DNA of 64,000 nt from Aestuariibacter sp. GS-14 (GTDB lineage: Bacteria; Pseudomonadota; Gammaproteobacteria; Enterobacterales; Alteromonadaceae): positions 124,001 through 188,000 of the forward strand of contig NZ_VHIP01000004.1 in NCBI RefSeq assembly GCF_006494365.1. The letters are read 5' to 3'. The position numbers and the translations under genes are program-made. Numbering within the stretch: position 1 is the first letter of the stretch; the number at the start of each line of letters is the position of its first letter. The notes below the pieces were generated by a model that saw nothing but the letters and a program-made list of their open reading frames with translations, had not been told where the DNA came from and ran no database searches. Shown one piece after another: positions 9,054 through 18,342 of the stretch.

Positions 9054-9572
9054 ATGGAATCATTGTCATCGAAGGAAAAATTGCATGCAACGTCTATGGG
9101 CGACAGCAAAGAATATCTGACTTTCATGCTGGGTGAAGAACAGTACGGCCTGGCAATTATCCAGGTAAAGGAAATTCGCGGCTATGAACCTGTAACGAAA
9201 ATTGCCAACGCGCCCAGTTTTATCAAAGGGGTTATTAACCTGCGCGGCGACATTGTGCCAATTGTCGATTTGCGCGTGAAATTTAAGGTCAGTGAAGCGA
9301 CCTATAATGAATTTACTATTGTCATCATGCTCAATGTAAAGGATCGCATTGTTGGCATAGTAGTCGATAGCGTCTCCGACGTTATCAATGTCACAGAAGA
9401 TGAAGTACATCCGCCACCTGAGTTTGGGGTTGCTTTTGACAGCCGTTACTTAGACGGCTTGGCCAGCGTGGATGATGGATTAGTTATTCTGGTCAATATC
9501 GAGCGGCTGATTACCAGTGAGGAAATCGGCATATTCGACAGCATGAATCAGCAGAACGAGGGCTCAGTATGA
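9054..9572 (+). CDS. cheW: Chemotaxis coupling protein CheW
   Basis: This 172-residue protein is a single CheW domain that links receptors to CheA. The motifs [14 protein letters not shown], the segment [18 protein letters not shown] and the late VDSVSDVI are typical. It has an N-terminal extension of about 17 residues and a C-terminal tail. The stop overlaps the start of the next receptor gene by four bases (ATGA), which indicates translational coupling within the operon. Confidence 0.95.
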   Translation: MESLSSKEKLHATSMGDSKEYLTFMLGEEQYGLAIIQVKEIRGYEPVTKIANAPSFIKGVINLRGDIVPIVDLRVKFKVSEATYNEFTIVIMLNVKDRIVGIVVDSVSDVINVTEDEVHPPPEFGVAFDSRYLDGLASVDDGLVILVNIERLITSEEIGIFDSMNQQNEGSV

Positions 9573-11740
9573 ACTTACGCGATCTATTTGGCGGCGGCAG
9601 CGCCCCAGCACCCAAAACACCGGCTTTTTATGAAATTGCGTTGGGAGCCATTTCTTCTGGTGTAATGGTGGCGGATAAAAACCGAAATATCATCTATGCA
9701 AACCCCGCCGTTTATCATTTGCTGAAGAATTACGAAGATGAAATCCGGACGGTGTTGCCACACTTTTCGGCCGATAATCTGGTGGGTCAGAATATCGACC
9801 AGTTCCATAGAAATCCTGCCCATCAGCGACGGATCTTAGCCGAGCTTACGGCGCCAATGGAATCTTCTATTGTCGTTGGGGATGTTAACTTCGACCTGAA
9901 GCTCACCCCGTTGCTGGATGCCCAAGGCACCCCCGATGGCGCCATTGTAGAGTGGGTAGACAAAACACAATTCAATTTGTCTTCTAACAAACTGGCCGCC
10001 CTTGACCGCAGCCAGGGTGTCATTGAGTTCCGGCCTAATGGCGAAATAGTCGCAGCCAACGAAAACTTTCTTACCCTCATGGGGTACGACGAAAGCGACA
10101 TTATTGGCAAGCACCACAAAATATTTGTCGCCAATGACTATGCGCAGTCCGCCGAGTACAAGGAGTTTTGGGCAAAGCTGGCTAAAGGCGAATTCTTTAG
10201 CGGTGAATATTTACGGTTTGATAAAGGCGGTAATGAGGTATGGGTCCAGGCGTCGTACAACCCCGTTACGGCTGGCAATGGCAAAGTAACCCGCGTGGTT
10301 AAGTACGCCGTTGATATCACCGAAGACAAGCTTCGCAACGCGTATTTTTCAGGCCAAATTAATGCTATTAATCAGTCGCAGGCTGTGATCGAATTTGAAC
10401 CCTCTGGCAAAATCGTCACCGCAAACGATAACTTCCTGAATACCATGGGTTACAGCTTGAAAGACATCCAGGGAAAACATCACAGTATGTTTATCGACCC
10501 TGCGCAACGCGCCAGCAGCGAGTATCGCTTATTCTGGGAACAACTCAACGACGGACAGTTCCAGTCTGGCGAGTTTCATCGCATCGGTAATGGTGGTAAG
10601 GAAGTGTGGATTCAGGCTACTTATAGTCCGATTATCGATCACAATGGCCGGGTATTTAAAGTGGTGAAGTATGCTACCGACATTACCGGACGCAAGATGG
10701 CCGTTAACGACATATGCGACATCATGCTGATGCTATCGAAGGGTAACCTCACCACAAGACTGGAACGCGAATACGAAGGCGAGTTCAAACAACTTGCCAC
10801 ATCGGTGAACGAGTTTGTATCTAACCTCACGAACATCATTCACGAAATACGCGCGGGTTCCGAAACAATTAACAACGCCTCGGCTGAAATTGCCAAAGGT
10901 AACACCGACCTGTCAACGCGCACCGAACAACAAGCGTCCAGCCTCGAAGAAACGGCGTCGAGTATGGAAGAGCTCACCAGCACGGTTCAGCTCAACGCCG
11001 ACAATGCGAAGCAAGCTAACGGACTGGCTTCTGAGGCTTCACGAGTTGCCATTGATGGCGGCAAACTCATTGAGCAGGTGGTGGGTACCATGGCAGACAT
11101 CAATCAGTCGGCCAAGAAAATCGAAGATATTATTGGTGTTATCGACGGTATTGCTTTCCAAACCAATATTCTGGCACTGAATGCCGCAGTAGAGGCAGCA
11201 AGGGCAGGTGAACAAGGCAGAGGCTTTGCAGTCGTTGCATCGGAGGTGCGCACCCTGGCACAACGCTCAGCCAATGCAGCAAAGGACATCAAGGATCTGA
11301 TTTCAGACTCCGTAACCAAGGTTGAAAGCGGTAATGCACTGGTGAATCAATCAGGCAAAACCATGCAGGAAATTGTTACGGCCATTCAACGTGTAAATGA
11401 CATTATGTCTGAGATTGCGTCAGCATCGGCCGAGCAAGCCAGTGGTATAGATGAAATCAACAAAGCAGTTACGCAAATGGACGAAATGACCCAGCAAAAC
11501 GCAGCGTTGGTAGAAGAAGCAGCAGCGGCAGCCGAGAGTATGACCTCGCAAGCAGCGCAGCTTATCTCAAGAGTAAACTTCTTCGAACTTGGGCATACAC
11601 AGGAGAGTGCATCTATGCCTCCGCCAGCTCGCATTGCATCGCTCGCAAAGCCCAAAGTCTCTGCGAAATCGTTGGCCAGTGCTTCCAGGAAATCACTGCA
11701 GGCTTCTAAACCTGAAGATGACGAATGGGAGAGTTTTTAA
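9569..11740 (+). CDS. Soluble methyl-accepting receptor with three PAS domains
   Basis: The 723 residues contain no membrane segment, so this is a cytoplasmic receptor. PAS-like domains occupy about 16-132, 145-255 and 268-375. The second and third are near-duplicates sharing a GKHHKIF/GKHHSMF motif known from BdlA-like and energy-taxis PAS domains. A HAMP-like segment (377-420) leads to the signalling coiled coil with the tip at about 518-560. The C-terminus is DDEWESF, whose last five residues fit the xWxxF tether that recruits CheR, CheB or CheD in other receptors. Its place between cheW and cheR equals that of the Aer-2/McpB receptor in Pseudomonas che2. Possible inputs are redox state, oxygen or a small ligand; no ligand can be read from the sequence. 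Confidence 0.92.
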   Translation: MNLRDLFGGGSAPAPKTPAFYEIALGAISSGVMVADKNRNIIYANPAVYHLLKNYEDEIRTVLPHFSADNLVGQNIDQFHRNPAHQRRILAELTAPMESSIVVGDVNFDLKLTPLLDAQGTPDGAIVEWVDKTQFNLSSNKLAALDRSQGVIEFRPNGEIVAANENFLTLMGYDESDIIGKHHKIFVANDYAQSAEYKEFWAKLAKGEFFSGEYLRFDKGGNEVWVQASYNPVTAGNGKVTRVVKYAVDITEDKLRNAYFSGQINAINQSQAVIEFEPSGKIVTANDNFLNTMGYSLKDIQGKHHSMFIDPAQRASSEYRLFWEQLNDGQFQSGEFHRIGNGGKEVWIQATYSPIIDHNGRVFKVVKYATDITGRKMAVNDICDIMLMLSKGNLTTRLEREYEGEFKQLATSVNEFVSNLTNIIHEIRAGSETINNASAEIAKGNTDLSTRTEQQASSLEETASSMEELTSTVQLNADNAKQANGLASEASRVAIDGGKLIEQVVGTMADINQSAKKIEDIIGVIDGIAFQTNILALNAAVEAARAGEQGRGFAVVASEVRTLAQRSANAAKDIKDLISDSVTKVESGNALVNQSGKTMQEIVTAIQRVNDIMSEIASASAEQASGIDEINKAVTQMDEMTQQNAALVEEAAAAAESMTSQAAQLISRVNFFELGHTQESASMPPPARIASLAKPKVSAKSLASASRKSLQASKPEDDEWESF

Positions 11741-11762
11741 CAGCTGAGCGCGGGAGTAACAA

Positions 11763-12566
11763 ATGGACAGGCCTTTCGCATACAGCAACAAGGAATTCGA
11801 GGCTGTCCGTCAGAAAATACGCCAGTTAACGGGTATTAATCTGGCCGATAGCAAAGACAGCATGGTGTACAGCCGCCTCTCCCGGCGGCTGCGCGCGCTC
11901 GGACACACGTCGTTTCAACAGTATCTTGCCTTTCTGGATACCAATAAGGAAGAAACCGAACATTTTATTAATGCGCTAACAACTAACTTAACGTCGTTTT
12001 TTCGCGAAGCACATCACTTTGAGGCGTTAGCGACGTATCTGGAGTCGCATCCGGGAGCAATTACAATATGGTGTGCAGCATGCAGCAGCGGAGAGGAAGC
12101 TTATTCCATCGCCATGACCTGCGCAGAAGCACGCGGAAGCCTCAAGCATAACGTGACGATTTTAGCTTCCGACATCGACAGCAAAATGCTTGAAAAGGCT
12201 CAGGCCGGTGTATTTCCTATCGGTCATGTTGAAAAACTCAACCTAAACCGAAGAAAACAGTTTTTCCATAAAGGCAAAGGGGCCAACAGTGGTTTTGCCC
12301 GCGTCATTCCCGAATTGCGCACCCACATCCGTTTTTTCCAGGAGAATTTGTTGAACAGTCACTACAAAGTGAAACCCGGCGTCGATATCATTTTTTGCCG
12401 GAATGTAATGATTTACTTCGACAAACCCACCCAGGAAGCGATAGTAAAACGCATGCTCGCCTTGCTAAATCCAAAAGGCTGGTACATTGCCGGCCATTCA
12501 GAGAACTTTTCACACCTGGCCAATTTGATGCGCCCGATGGGTAAAACCATCTATCAGGTTGTGTGA
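11763..12566 (+). CDS. cheR: Chemoreceptor glutamate methyltransferase CheR
   Basis: CheR methylates receptor glutamates using S-adenosylmethionine. The 267 residues show the N-terminal helical domain (SRLSRRLRAL), then TNLTSFFRE, the cofactor-binding WCAACSSGEEAYSIAM and ASDIDSKMLEKA, and the late motif IIFCRNVMIYFD. The beta-subdomain that binds receptor tails is present by length. It follows the soluble receptor by 22 bases, and its stop overlaps the region just before the cheD start. It is the natural reader of the EWESF tail of that receptor. Confidence 0.95.
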   Translation: MDRPFAYSNKEFEAVRQKIRQLTGINLADSKDSMVYSRLSRRLRALGHTSFQQYLAFLDTNKEETEHFINALTTNLTSFFREAHHFEALATYLESHPGAITIWCAACSSGEEAYSIAMTCAEARGSLKHNVTILASDIDSKMLEKAQAGVFPIGHVEKLNLNRRKQFFHKGKGANSGFARVIPELRTHIRFFQENLLNSHYKVKPGVDIIFCRNVMIYFDKPTQEAIVKRMLALLNPKGWYIAGHSENFSHLANLMRPMGKTIYQVV

Positions 12567-12577
12567 AGGGATACGAA

Positions 12578-13186
12578 ATGACCACGCTTCCGCTGGCCCC
12601 TATCCCAAATCGCTACTTCGACCGGCATTTTGACCGGGAAGCGGTTAAGATTTTACCAGGCGAGTATTTTGCTACCCGTGAACCTACCATGATTGTAACA
12701 GTGCTGGGTTCCTGTGTGTCAGTATGCCTGCGTGACCCGATCACCAATATTGGCGGCATGAACCACTTTCTGTTACCCAGCGACGATTTGGCACCCGCCG
12801 ACGGCTTAAATGCATCTGCGCGCTATGGTTCTTTTGCTATGGAGCTGCTAATCAACGATCTTTTAAAACTGGGGGCAGCCAAGTCAAGGCTTGAGGCAAA
12901 GGTATTTGGCGGGGGGAATGTGCTGCAAGGCATTACCATTAACAATGTTGGCGAGCGCAACAGCGAATTTGTACTCGACTACCTGCAGGTAGAAAAAATC
13001 CCTATTTTGGCCAGGGATCTGCTTGGTCCGTATCCCCGGAAAGTCTATTTTTTTCCAGATACGGGCGAGGTTAGAGTGCGAAAAATTAAAATTATGCACA
13101 ACAACACCATTCTTGACCGTGAAAGTGAATACCGCATGCGTATTAAAGACAGTCCGATTGCCGGTGATGTTGATTTTTTTGAGTGA
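12578..13186 (+). CDS. cheD: Chemoreceptor glutamine deamidase CheD
   Basis: CheD deamidates receptor glutamines and can bind the CheY-type protein in some species. The motifs VLGSCVSVCLRD (catalytic Cys) and GGMNHFLLP (catalytic His) are intact, and FGGGNVL and the C-terminal KIMHNNTI fit the family. The frame is open from a GTG at 12563, inside the end of cheR. The ATG at 12578 has AAGGG at 12566-12570, 7 bases upstream, so I use it (202 residues). The gene lies between cheR and cheB as in Pseudomonas che2. Confidence 0.94.
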   Translation: MTTLPLAPIPNRYFDRHFDREAVKILPGEYFATREPTMIVTVLGSCVSVCLRDPITNIGGMNHFLLPSDDLAPADGLNASARYGSFAMELLINDLLKLGAAKSRLEAKVFGGGNVLQGITINNVGERNSEFVLDYLQVEKIPILARDLLGPYPRKVYFFPDTGEVRVRKIKIMHNNTILDRESEYRMRIKDSPIAGDVDFFE

Positions 13187-13191
13187 TCCTT

Positions 13192-14238
13192 ATGAGTATA
13201 TCCGTTTTAGTTGTAGATGACTCCGCCCTGATCCGTTCACTGATGACACAGATCATCTCTTCGCACCCTCAGCTCAGGCTGGTTGGCACTGCCCCTGATG
13301 CCTATGTTGCCAAGGAAATGGTAAAAAAGTTTAACCCGGATGTGATTACGCTGGACATCGAAATGCCCAAAGTCGACGGACTGACCTTTCTGGATCGCTT
13401 GATGAAAGCTAAACCCACACCAGTGGTTATGATTTCTACGCTAACGGAAAAAGGGGCGGATGCCACTATGCTGGCTCTGGAGCTGGGTGCTATTGATTTT
13501 ATTCCGAAGCCTAAAATTGATGTTCAGGCAAAGTTTATGGCCTTTCAGGAAACGGTAACCAGTAAAATTATTGCCGCAGCCAGCGCCAAAGTGGCAAAAC
13601 GCGTCCTTAATCAAAGCGTAACCCAGACGCAACTGAGCTATACCGGTACCGAACTGATCGTTGGCGTTGGGGCAAGCACCGGCGGTACCGAAGCAATAAA
13701 AGACTTACTGATTCGATTGCCCGCCTCATTCCCGGCCATAGTAATGACACAACATATGCCCCCCGGTTTTACCAGTAGCTTTGCCAAGCGACTTAACAGC
13801 ATGTGTGCGCTAACGGTAAAAGAAGCGCAACACAACGAGCGCTTACTGCCTGGTCACGCTTATTTGGCGCCAGGTGACCGCCATCTAAGTGTGATTAAAT
13901 ACGGCGCTGATTTCCGTACCCAACTTACTGATGGCGAACGTGTAAGCGGGCACAAGCCGTCAGTAGACGTTCTATTTCAGAGTCTTGCCGACAACGTAGG
14001 CAACAATGCGTTCGGCGTCATTCTTACGGGTATGGGCAAAGACGGAGCTGATGGCATGCTGGCAATGCACAACAAAGGCTCCGTGACGTTTGCTCAGGAC
14101 GAAGCAAGTTGCGTGGTATATGGCATGCCAAAAGAAGCCGTGAAGCGCGGCGCGGTAGATCAAACATTATCAATACCCGACATCGCCATTTCACTTACCG
14201 AAGCCATCCGCAAGAACGCAAAAGGCAACCGTTTGTAG
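13192..14238 (+). CDS. cheB: Chemoreceptor methylesterase CheB
   Basis: CheB removes methyl groups from receptors when its receiver is phosphorylated by CheA. From the ATG at 13192 the protein has 348 residues. The receiver shows D9/D10 and phospho-acceptor D55 (LDIEMPKVDG). The esterase domain has the catalytic triad motifs GASTGG (Ser), QHMPPGFTSSFA (His) and GMGKDGADG (Asp). A GTG at 13183 overlapping the cheD stop is an alternative start, 9 bases earlier. It is the last gene of the operon; no clear T-tract terminator follows, but an inverted-repeat element at 14334 could fold. Confidence 0.95.
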   Translation: MSISVLVVDDSALIRSLMTQIISSHPQLRLVGTAPDAYVAKEMVKKFNPDVITLDIEMPKVDGLTFLDRLMKAKPTPVVMISTLTEKGADATMLALELGAIDFIPKPKIDVQAKFMAFQETVTSKIIAAASAKVAKRVLNQSVTQTQLSYTGTELIVGVGASTGGTEAIKDLLIRLPASFPAIVMTQHMPPGFTSSFAKRLNSMCALTVKEAQHNERLLPGHAYLAPGDRHLSVIKYGADFRTQLTDGERVSGHKPSVDVLFQSLADNVGNNAFGVILTGMGKDGADGMLAMHNKGSVTFAQDEASCVVYGMPKEAVKRGAVDQTLSIPDIAISLTEAIRKNAKGNRL

Positions 14239-14777
14239 GTTACCGTTAAGCTGGGATAAACATCGTTACAACACCACTAACACAAGGTTTAAGAATGCGG
14301 TGAAATTGCGGTGTTGCATAACGGGTTTCTTTTATACCAATTCGCATAGAAGTTTGCCCTCTCAGCAACCCCCTGAGGGTGAACTTCTATGCGAATTGGT
14401 ATTAGCCCTTTATTTGCCTGAAAAGTATCGATACCCTGCCATTTGATACAAACTTTACTCTGATTGTTTTTCATCGAACTTTTTTGTGACGTTTATTGAC
14501 TAACTAACGTCTAACATTTTATTGCAACACAAATACAGCAAAATCGGTGGAGAACTTTCAGGGTTTCAGGGTCATTGAGTGAGGATCCTTACGTAAACTT
14601 TGTGTCAATCTCCCCTGATTAGACCAGTATTTTGCTGCTAACTTGAGATTATTCACTATAATCATGGATTAATTTACACTAAGTCGGATTTGAACGCGTT
14701 TTTGGGTGTTAATTTTTTGCTTTTTCTGTATAAATGGCAAATACACCGAAAATAGACGCATGATTACTGCAAGTTTA
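14239..14777. other. Intergenic region cheB to aroQ with repeat element and promoter-like box
   Basis: No gene is visible. The region holds an inverted-repeat element (14334-14402), the second copy of the 14-mer CCATTTGATACAAA (14439-14452), and a spaced inverted repeat GACGTT-N12-AACGTC (14488-14511). A perfect -10 box TATAAT stands at 14657-14662; the best -35 candidate, TTGCTG at 14632-14637, is 19 bases away, so the promoter for aroQ-accBC is plausible but not certain. Confidence 0.6.
14334..14402. repeat. Short copy of a two-copy inverted-repeat element (MITE-like)
   Basis: This is a 69-bp near-perfect inverted repeat. The left arm begins ATACCAATTCGCATAGAAGT and continues to 14365; the right arm is its reverse complement with a few differences, and the loop is about 7 bases. 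The left 32 bases are identical to the left end of the longer element at 19556-19819. Both copies are flanked outside TACC...GGTA by TTA on each side, which could be a target duplication or target preference. It contains no gene and may also act as a hairpin after cheB. Confidence 0.8.
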
Positions 14778-15218
14778 ATGAAAATACTACTTATTAACGG
14801 CCCTAACCTTAACCTGTTGGGCAAACGGGAACCCGAAACTTACGGATACACGACGCTGTCTGAGATTGTGTCGTCATTAAGCGGGTATGCCAAATCAAAA
14901 CAGGCTGAACTGTCACACTTTCAGTCAAATTCGGAAAGCGAGTTGATCGATCGTATTCACAGTGCAATGGGCGAAGTAGACGCTATCATCATTAATCCTG
15001 CGGCCTACACTCACACCAGCGTAGCATTACGCGACGCATTACTGGGTGTGAACATTCCTTTTATTGAAGTGCACCTGTCGAACGTGCATGCCAGAGAGGC
15101 TTTCCGACATCATTCTTATTTCTCCGATATCGCTGCGGGCGTAATAGTGGGCTTTGGTGCCAAAGGCTACTATTTCGCTGTGGACGCGGCAGTCGATATG
15201 CTGAACAAACAACACTAA
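14778..15218 (+). CDS. aroQ: Type II 3-dehydroquinate dehydratase
   Basis: AroQ converts 3-dehydroquinate to 3-dehydroshikimate in the shikimate pathway. From the ATG at 14778 it has 146 residues, the usual length. The N-terminal [21 protein letters not shown] carries the flexible loop Arg and Tyr, [10 protein letters not shown] the conserved Asn and active-site region, and [15 protein letters not shown] the catalytic His. An ATG at 14760 would add MITASL; neither start has a strong ribosome site. It sits 12 bases before accB, the standard gammaproteobacterial arrangement. Confidence 0.95.
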   Translation: MKILLINGPNLNLLGKREPETYGYTTLSEIVSSLSGYAKSKQAELSHFQSNSESELIDRIHSAMGEVDAIIINPAAYTHTSVALRDALLGVNIPFIEVHLSNVHAREAFRHHSYFSDIAAGVIVGFGAKGYYFAVDAAVDMLNKQH

Positions 15219-15230
15219 CAGAGACAGATT

Positions 15231-15686
15231 ATGGATATTAGAAAGATTAAAAAACTGATCGAACTGGTCGAAGAGTCAGGTATTGCCGAACTGGAAATCA
15301 CGGAAGGCGAAGAGTCTGTGCGCATTCACCGCGGCAGCTCACATATGCCTGCGCCTATTCACTACAGCGCGCCTATGCATGCACCAATGCACGCTGCACC
15401 TGTAGCACCTGCACCAGCCCCTGTTGCAGAAGCAGAGCCAGCTGCGCCTACAGGCCATACGGTTAAATCGCCGATGGTAGGTACTTTCTACCGTGCATCG
15501 TCGCCTACTGCAAAAGAATTTGTACAGGTAGGTCAAAGCGTTAATGTTGGCGATACCCTGTGTATCGTTGAAGCCATGAAAATGATGAACCAAATCGAGT
15601 CTGATAAAGCCGGTGTCGTTAAAGCCATTCTGGTAGAAAACCAGGACGCGGTAGAGTATGACCAGCCTCTTTTCATTATTGAATAA
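15231..15686 (+). CDS. accB: Biotin carboxyl carrier protein of acetyl-CoA carboxylase
   Basis: AccB carries the biotin that AccC carboxylates in the first step of fatty-acid synthesis. The 151 residues start with the family helix ([16 protein letters not shown]), pass through a Pro/Ala/His-Met linker (about 38-75), and end in the biotinyl domain with EAMKMMNQ; K117 is the biotin attachment site. The GTFYRASSP thumb typical of this subunit is present. It lies 13 bases before accC. Confidence 0.97.
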   Translation: MDIRKIKKLIELVEESGIAELEITEGEESVRIHRGSSHMPAPIHYSAPMHAPMHAAPVAPAPAPVAEAEPAAPTGHTVKSPMVGTFYRASSPTAKEFVQVGQSVNVGDTLCIVEAMKMMNQIESDKAGVVKAILVENQDAVEYDQPLFIIE

Positions 15687-15699
15687 GCGGTAATCACAC

Positions 15700-17040
15700 A
15701 TGGATAAAGTACTCATAGCTAACCGCGGCGAAATCGCGCTGCGGATATTACGAGCCTGTAAAGAGCTCGGTATCAAGACGGTTGCTGTGCACTCAACAGC
15801 CGATCGCAATCTGAAACACGTACTGCTGGCAGACGAATCAATTTGTATCGGTAGTGCAAAGGCGACTGAGAGCTACCTGAACATTCCTCGTATTATTGCA
15901 GCGGCTGAAGTAACCAACTCGATTGCAATACACCCGGGTTACGGGTTTCTGGCGGAAAACGCGGAATTTGCTGACGCAGTTGAGAAAAGCGGCTTTATCT
16001 TTATCGGCCCACGCGCTGACACCATCAATCTGATGGGTGACAAAGTGTCAGCCATTAACGCCATGAAGAAAGCCGGTGTACCTTGTGTGCCGGGATCTGA
16101 TGGCCCGCTGTCTGCCGACGAAGATCGCAACAAAGCCATTGCTAAGCGCATTGGTTACCCAATCATCGTAAAAGCGGCTGGCGGCGGCGGTGGCCGGGGC
16201 ATGCGCGTTGTGCGCAGCGAAGCTGAACTGATCAAATCTATCGTAACCACCAAAGCGGAAGCAGGTGCAGCATTTGGTAACGACGTAGTGTACATGGAGA
16301 AATTCCTTGAAAACCCACGTCACGTTGAGATTCAGGTTTTAGCCGATGGTCAGGGCAATGCAATTCACCTAGGTGAGCGAGACTGTTCTATGCAGCGTCG
16401 TCACCAGAAAGTGGTTGAAGAAGCACCTGCACCGGGTATTTCTGAGCAAATGCGTAACAAAATTGGCGATCGCTGTCGTAAAGCCTGTATTGAAATTGGT
16501 TATCGCGGTGCCGGTACGTTCGAGTTCCTGTATGAAAACGGCGAGTTCTATTTCATTGAGATGAACACCCGTATTCAGGTTGAACACCCGGTGTCTGAAA
16601 TGATCACTGGCGTTGACCTGGTTAAAGAGCAGTTGCGTATTGCCGCTGGTCAGCCATTGTCAATCGATCAGTCTCAAATCCAGATCCGTGGTCACGCAAT
16701 TGAATGCCGTATCAACGCAGAAGATCCAGACAACTTCATTCCCAGCCCAGGTAAAATCAACATGTTCCATTCGCCTGGTGGCTTAGGCGTGCGTTGGGAT
16801 TCACACATTTATGCGGGCTACTCAGTACCACCGTATTACGACTCCATGATTGGCAAACTGATCACCTACGGCGAGAGCCGTGATGAAGCGATTGCCCGTA
16901 TGCGTCATGCGTTGGATGAGCTGGTAGTGGATGGTATTAAAACTAACATCCCTCTGCAAAAGCGCATTATGGCCGACGAAAACTTCTATGCCGGTGGAAC
17001 CAATATCCACTATCTGGAGAAAAAGCTGGGATTGTACTAA
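15700..17040 (+). CDS. accC: Biotin carboxylase subunit of acetyl-CoA carboxylase
   Basis: AccC carboxylates the biotin of AccB using ATP and bicarbonate. The 446-residue length is standard. Visible landmarks are [17 protein letters not shown] at the N-terminus, the glycine-rich ATP loop [13 protein letters not shown], and [21 protein letters not shown]. The active-site stretch [15 protein letters not shown] and RINAEDP are also present. A strong terminator follows at 17066, which closes the aroQ-accB-accC operon. Confidence 0.98.
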   Translation: MDKVLIANRGEIALRILRACKELGIKTVAVHSTADRNLKHVLLADESICIGSAKATESYLNIPRIIAAAEVTNSIAIHPGYGFLAENAEFADAVEKSGFIFIGPRADTINLMGDKVSAINAMKKAGVPCVPGSDGPLSADEDRNKAIAKRIGYPIIVKAAGGGGGRGMRVVRSEAELIKSIVTTKAEAGAAFGNDVVYMEKFLENPRHVEIQVLADGQGNAIHLGERDCSMQRRHQKVVEEAPAPGISEQMRNKIGDRCRKACIEIGYRGAGTFEFLYENGEFYFIEMNTRIQVEHPVSEMITGVDLVKEQLRIAAGQPLSIDQSQIQIRGHAIECRINAEDPDNFIPSPGKINMFHSPGGLGVRWDSHIYAGYSVPPYYDSMIGKLITYGESRDEAIARMRHALDELVVDGIKTNIPLQKRIMADENFYAGGTNIHYLEKKLGLY

Positions 17041-17065
17041 TCCCATCCAGTTGGTATTTGATATT

Positions 17066-17092
17066 AAGGGCTTCGCAATGAAGCCCTTTTTT
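17066..17092 (+). terminator. Rho-independent terminator after accC
   Basis: The arms AAGGGCTTC and GAAGCCCTT form a 9-bp stem with the 5-base loop GCAAT, followed by a T-rich tract. It lies 26 bases after the accC stop. Confidence 0.9.
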
Positions 17093-17249
17093 GTGTCTGA
17101 AATGCCACATAAAACGGCTTGTTCTGTTTTTTCAATCAGTTCAATTAATAATATTAATTATCATTTGTGTTTTTTAGCTTTTATAGTGGAACCAAGAGGT
17201 TAAACTTAAGTCTAACTTCCTGTTCAGACGTTTAGAGCATAATGTGACC

Positions 17250-17326
17250 CATGCTTAACTACATCTGAATACCTTTATCTAAAGGTACTTCTCCACTTGT
17301 TTGGCCGGCATTTTGCCGGCTTTTTT
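17250..17326 (+). ncRNA. Candidate small RNA or attenuated leader
   Basis: Between accC's terminator and the next gene lies a gene-free segment that ends in a strong terminator of its own. It contains a 7-bp hairpin (TACCTTT at 17270-17276 and AAAGGTA at 17281-17287), a CU-rich single-stranded stretch, and the terminator hairpin at 17304-17320. A CATAAT box at 17238-17243 could be a -10, with only a weak TTCCTG -35. The 5' end given here is a guess. A transcript of about 80 bases with two stems and a U tract would look like a typical small RNA; it could also be a readthrough leader. Confidence 0.35.
17304..17326 (+). terminator. Rho-independent terminator in the accC-OMP intergenic region
   Basis: The stem is GCCGGCA with TGCCGGC around a TTT loop, followed by six T. 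No coding gene ends just upstream, which is the main argument for a small RNA here. Confidence 0.85.
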
Positions 17327-17346
17327 CTTTATTCTTCTTAACATCT

Positions 17347-17376
17347 TTGACGCAGACCGAAGCAATTACATACACT
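17347..17376 (+). promoter_or_regulatory. Predicted sigma-70 promoter of the OMP/CAP operon
   Basis: TTGACG at 17347-17352 and TACACT at 17371-17376 are separated by 18 bases and lie 33 bases before the TTG start at 17409. The position after the terminator at 17304-17326 suggests an independent transcription unit. Confidence 0.4.
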
Positions 17377-17408
17377 TGATGCCAACAGCCTTAGTGTGAA
17401 TTCACAAA

Positions 17409-18341
17409 TTGAGTAAATCCATCTTTCAGATTAGCCTGACAAGCGCCTTTTTCATCACTGCAATTACGGTCAGCTGGCAGGCCCACTCTCAAGTGACTTA
17501 CGACCACCGCATAGACGCACAGATCCGTTACGACAATCGATCAAATCGCGACGACCGGGTTCAGTATCGGCTGCGTTACTACCCTCAAATTACCCTCAGT
17601 GAAAACTGGAATCTGAATAGTTTTGTGGTAACAGGAGATGATTTCGCTTCCAGTCACAATACGTTTGGTGAGTCTGACTCCCAGGAATTGGCAGTACGGC
17701 GCTTTTATGTAACACACAGTTTTGAAGGTGGAAAAGTAGAGTTTGGCGTTATTCCAACCTACAAGGGGAGGGTATCTTCAACCGGTTTGTCTAAAGATGG
17801 TTGGATTCAGGGTGTTAGGTACGTCACCAGTTTGCAACCCAACCATAAAATTGAGTTTGTTACGGGTAATTTAAGCAACACCGACCCCAATAAGGCTTTG
17901 TCTGTTCAAAATGACCTGAATTATTTTGAGTTAGAATACTCGGCTAGCCTTAACGAAAAACATGCTTTTGAACTGGGTGTCGAACGCATCACCGCCGGAA
18001 ATTATATTCGAGGCGAATGGCGCTACGCACAAAGTGGAGAGCAGACTTGGTCTATAGAGTACGTAAGGCGCGTTGATGAAGCGCAAAACAAACTGGTTAT
18101 TGGCACCGAAACAGCGTTCTCTGTTCAGGGTTATAGCCTTGATCTTCATGCATTCTATGCGTACGTTAGTGAGGGGTTTGGCTTCAGGGCTGAGCTTACT
18201 GAAGATTACCTTGGCACTGGGCACGGTGGTTCTGTAGTGATTAGTGGCAATCTCAATATTGGAGGATTAGACTGGTTCTCCCGTGTTGATGTGGTAGGTA
18301 ACACTAAGCGATTGTTATTAGGGATAAAAAGGAAGTTCTGA
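17409..18341 (+). CDS. Predicted outer-membrane beta-barrel protein, family not recognised
   Basis: The 310 residues begin with a signal peptide (about 1-28, ending near AHSQ) and then show continuous amphipathic beta strands with alternating polar and aromatic residues. The last residue is Phe (GIKRKF), the classic end of outer-membrane barrels. By length about 12-14 strands are possible. An in-frame TGA at 17397 leaves TTG at 17409 as the first possible start, and no ATG gives a full signal peptide. The stop is one base from the ATG of the CAP-domain gene, so the two are cotranscribed. The function is unknown; a porin or a surface anchoring role would both fit. Confidence 0.7.
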   Translation: MSKSIFQISLTSAFFITAITVSWQAHSQVTYDHRIDAQIRYDNRSNRDDRVQYRLRYYPQITLSENWNLNSFVVTGDDFASSHNTFGESDSQELAVRRFYVTHSFEGGKVEFGVIPTYKGRVSSTGLSKDGWIQGVRYVTSLQPNHKIEFVTGNLSNTDPNKALSVQNDLNYFELEYSASLNEKHAFELGVERITAGNYIRGEWRYAQSGEQTWSIEYVRRVDEAQNKLVIGTETAFSVQGYSLDLHAFYAYVSEGFGFRAELTEDYLGTGHGGSVVISGNLNIGGLDWFSRVDVVGNTKRLLLGIKRKF

Positions 18342-18342
18342 C

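Noticed and set aside
17078-17203. Open frame of about 41 codons starting in the accC terminator loop.
   Set aside because: The start lies inside the terminator hairpin and the protein has no features; it is a chance frame.
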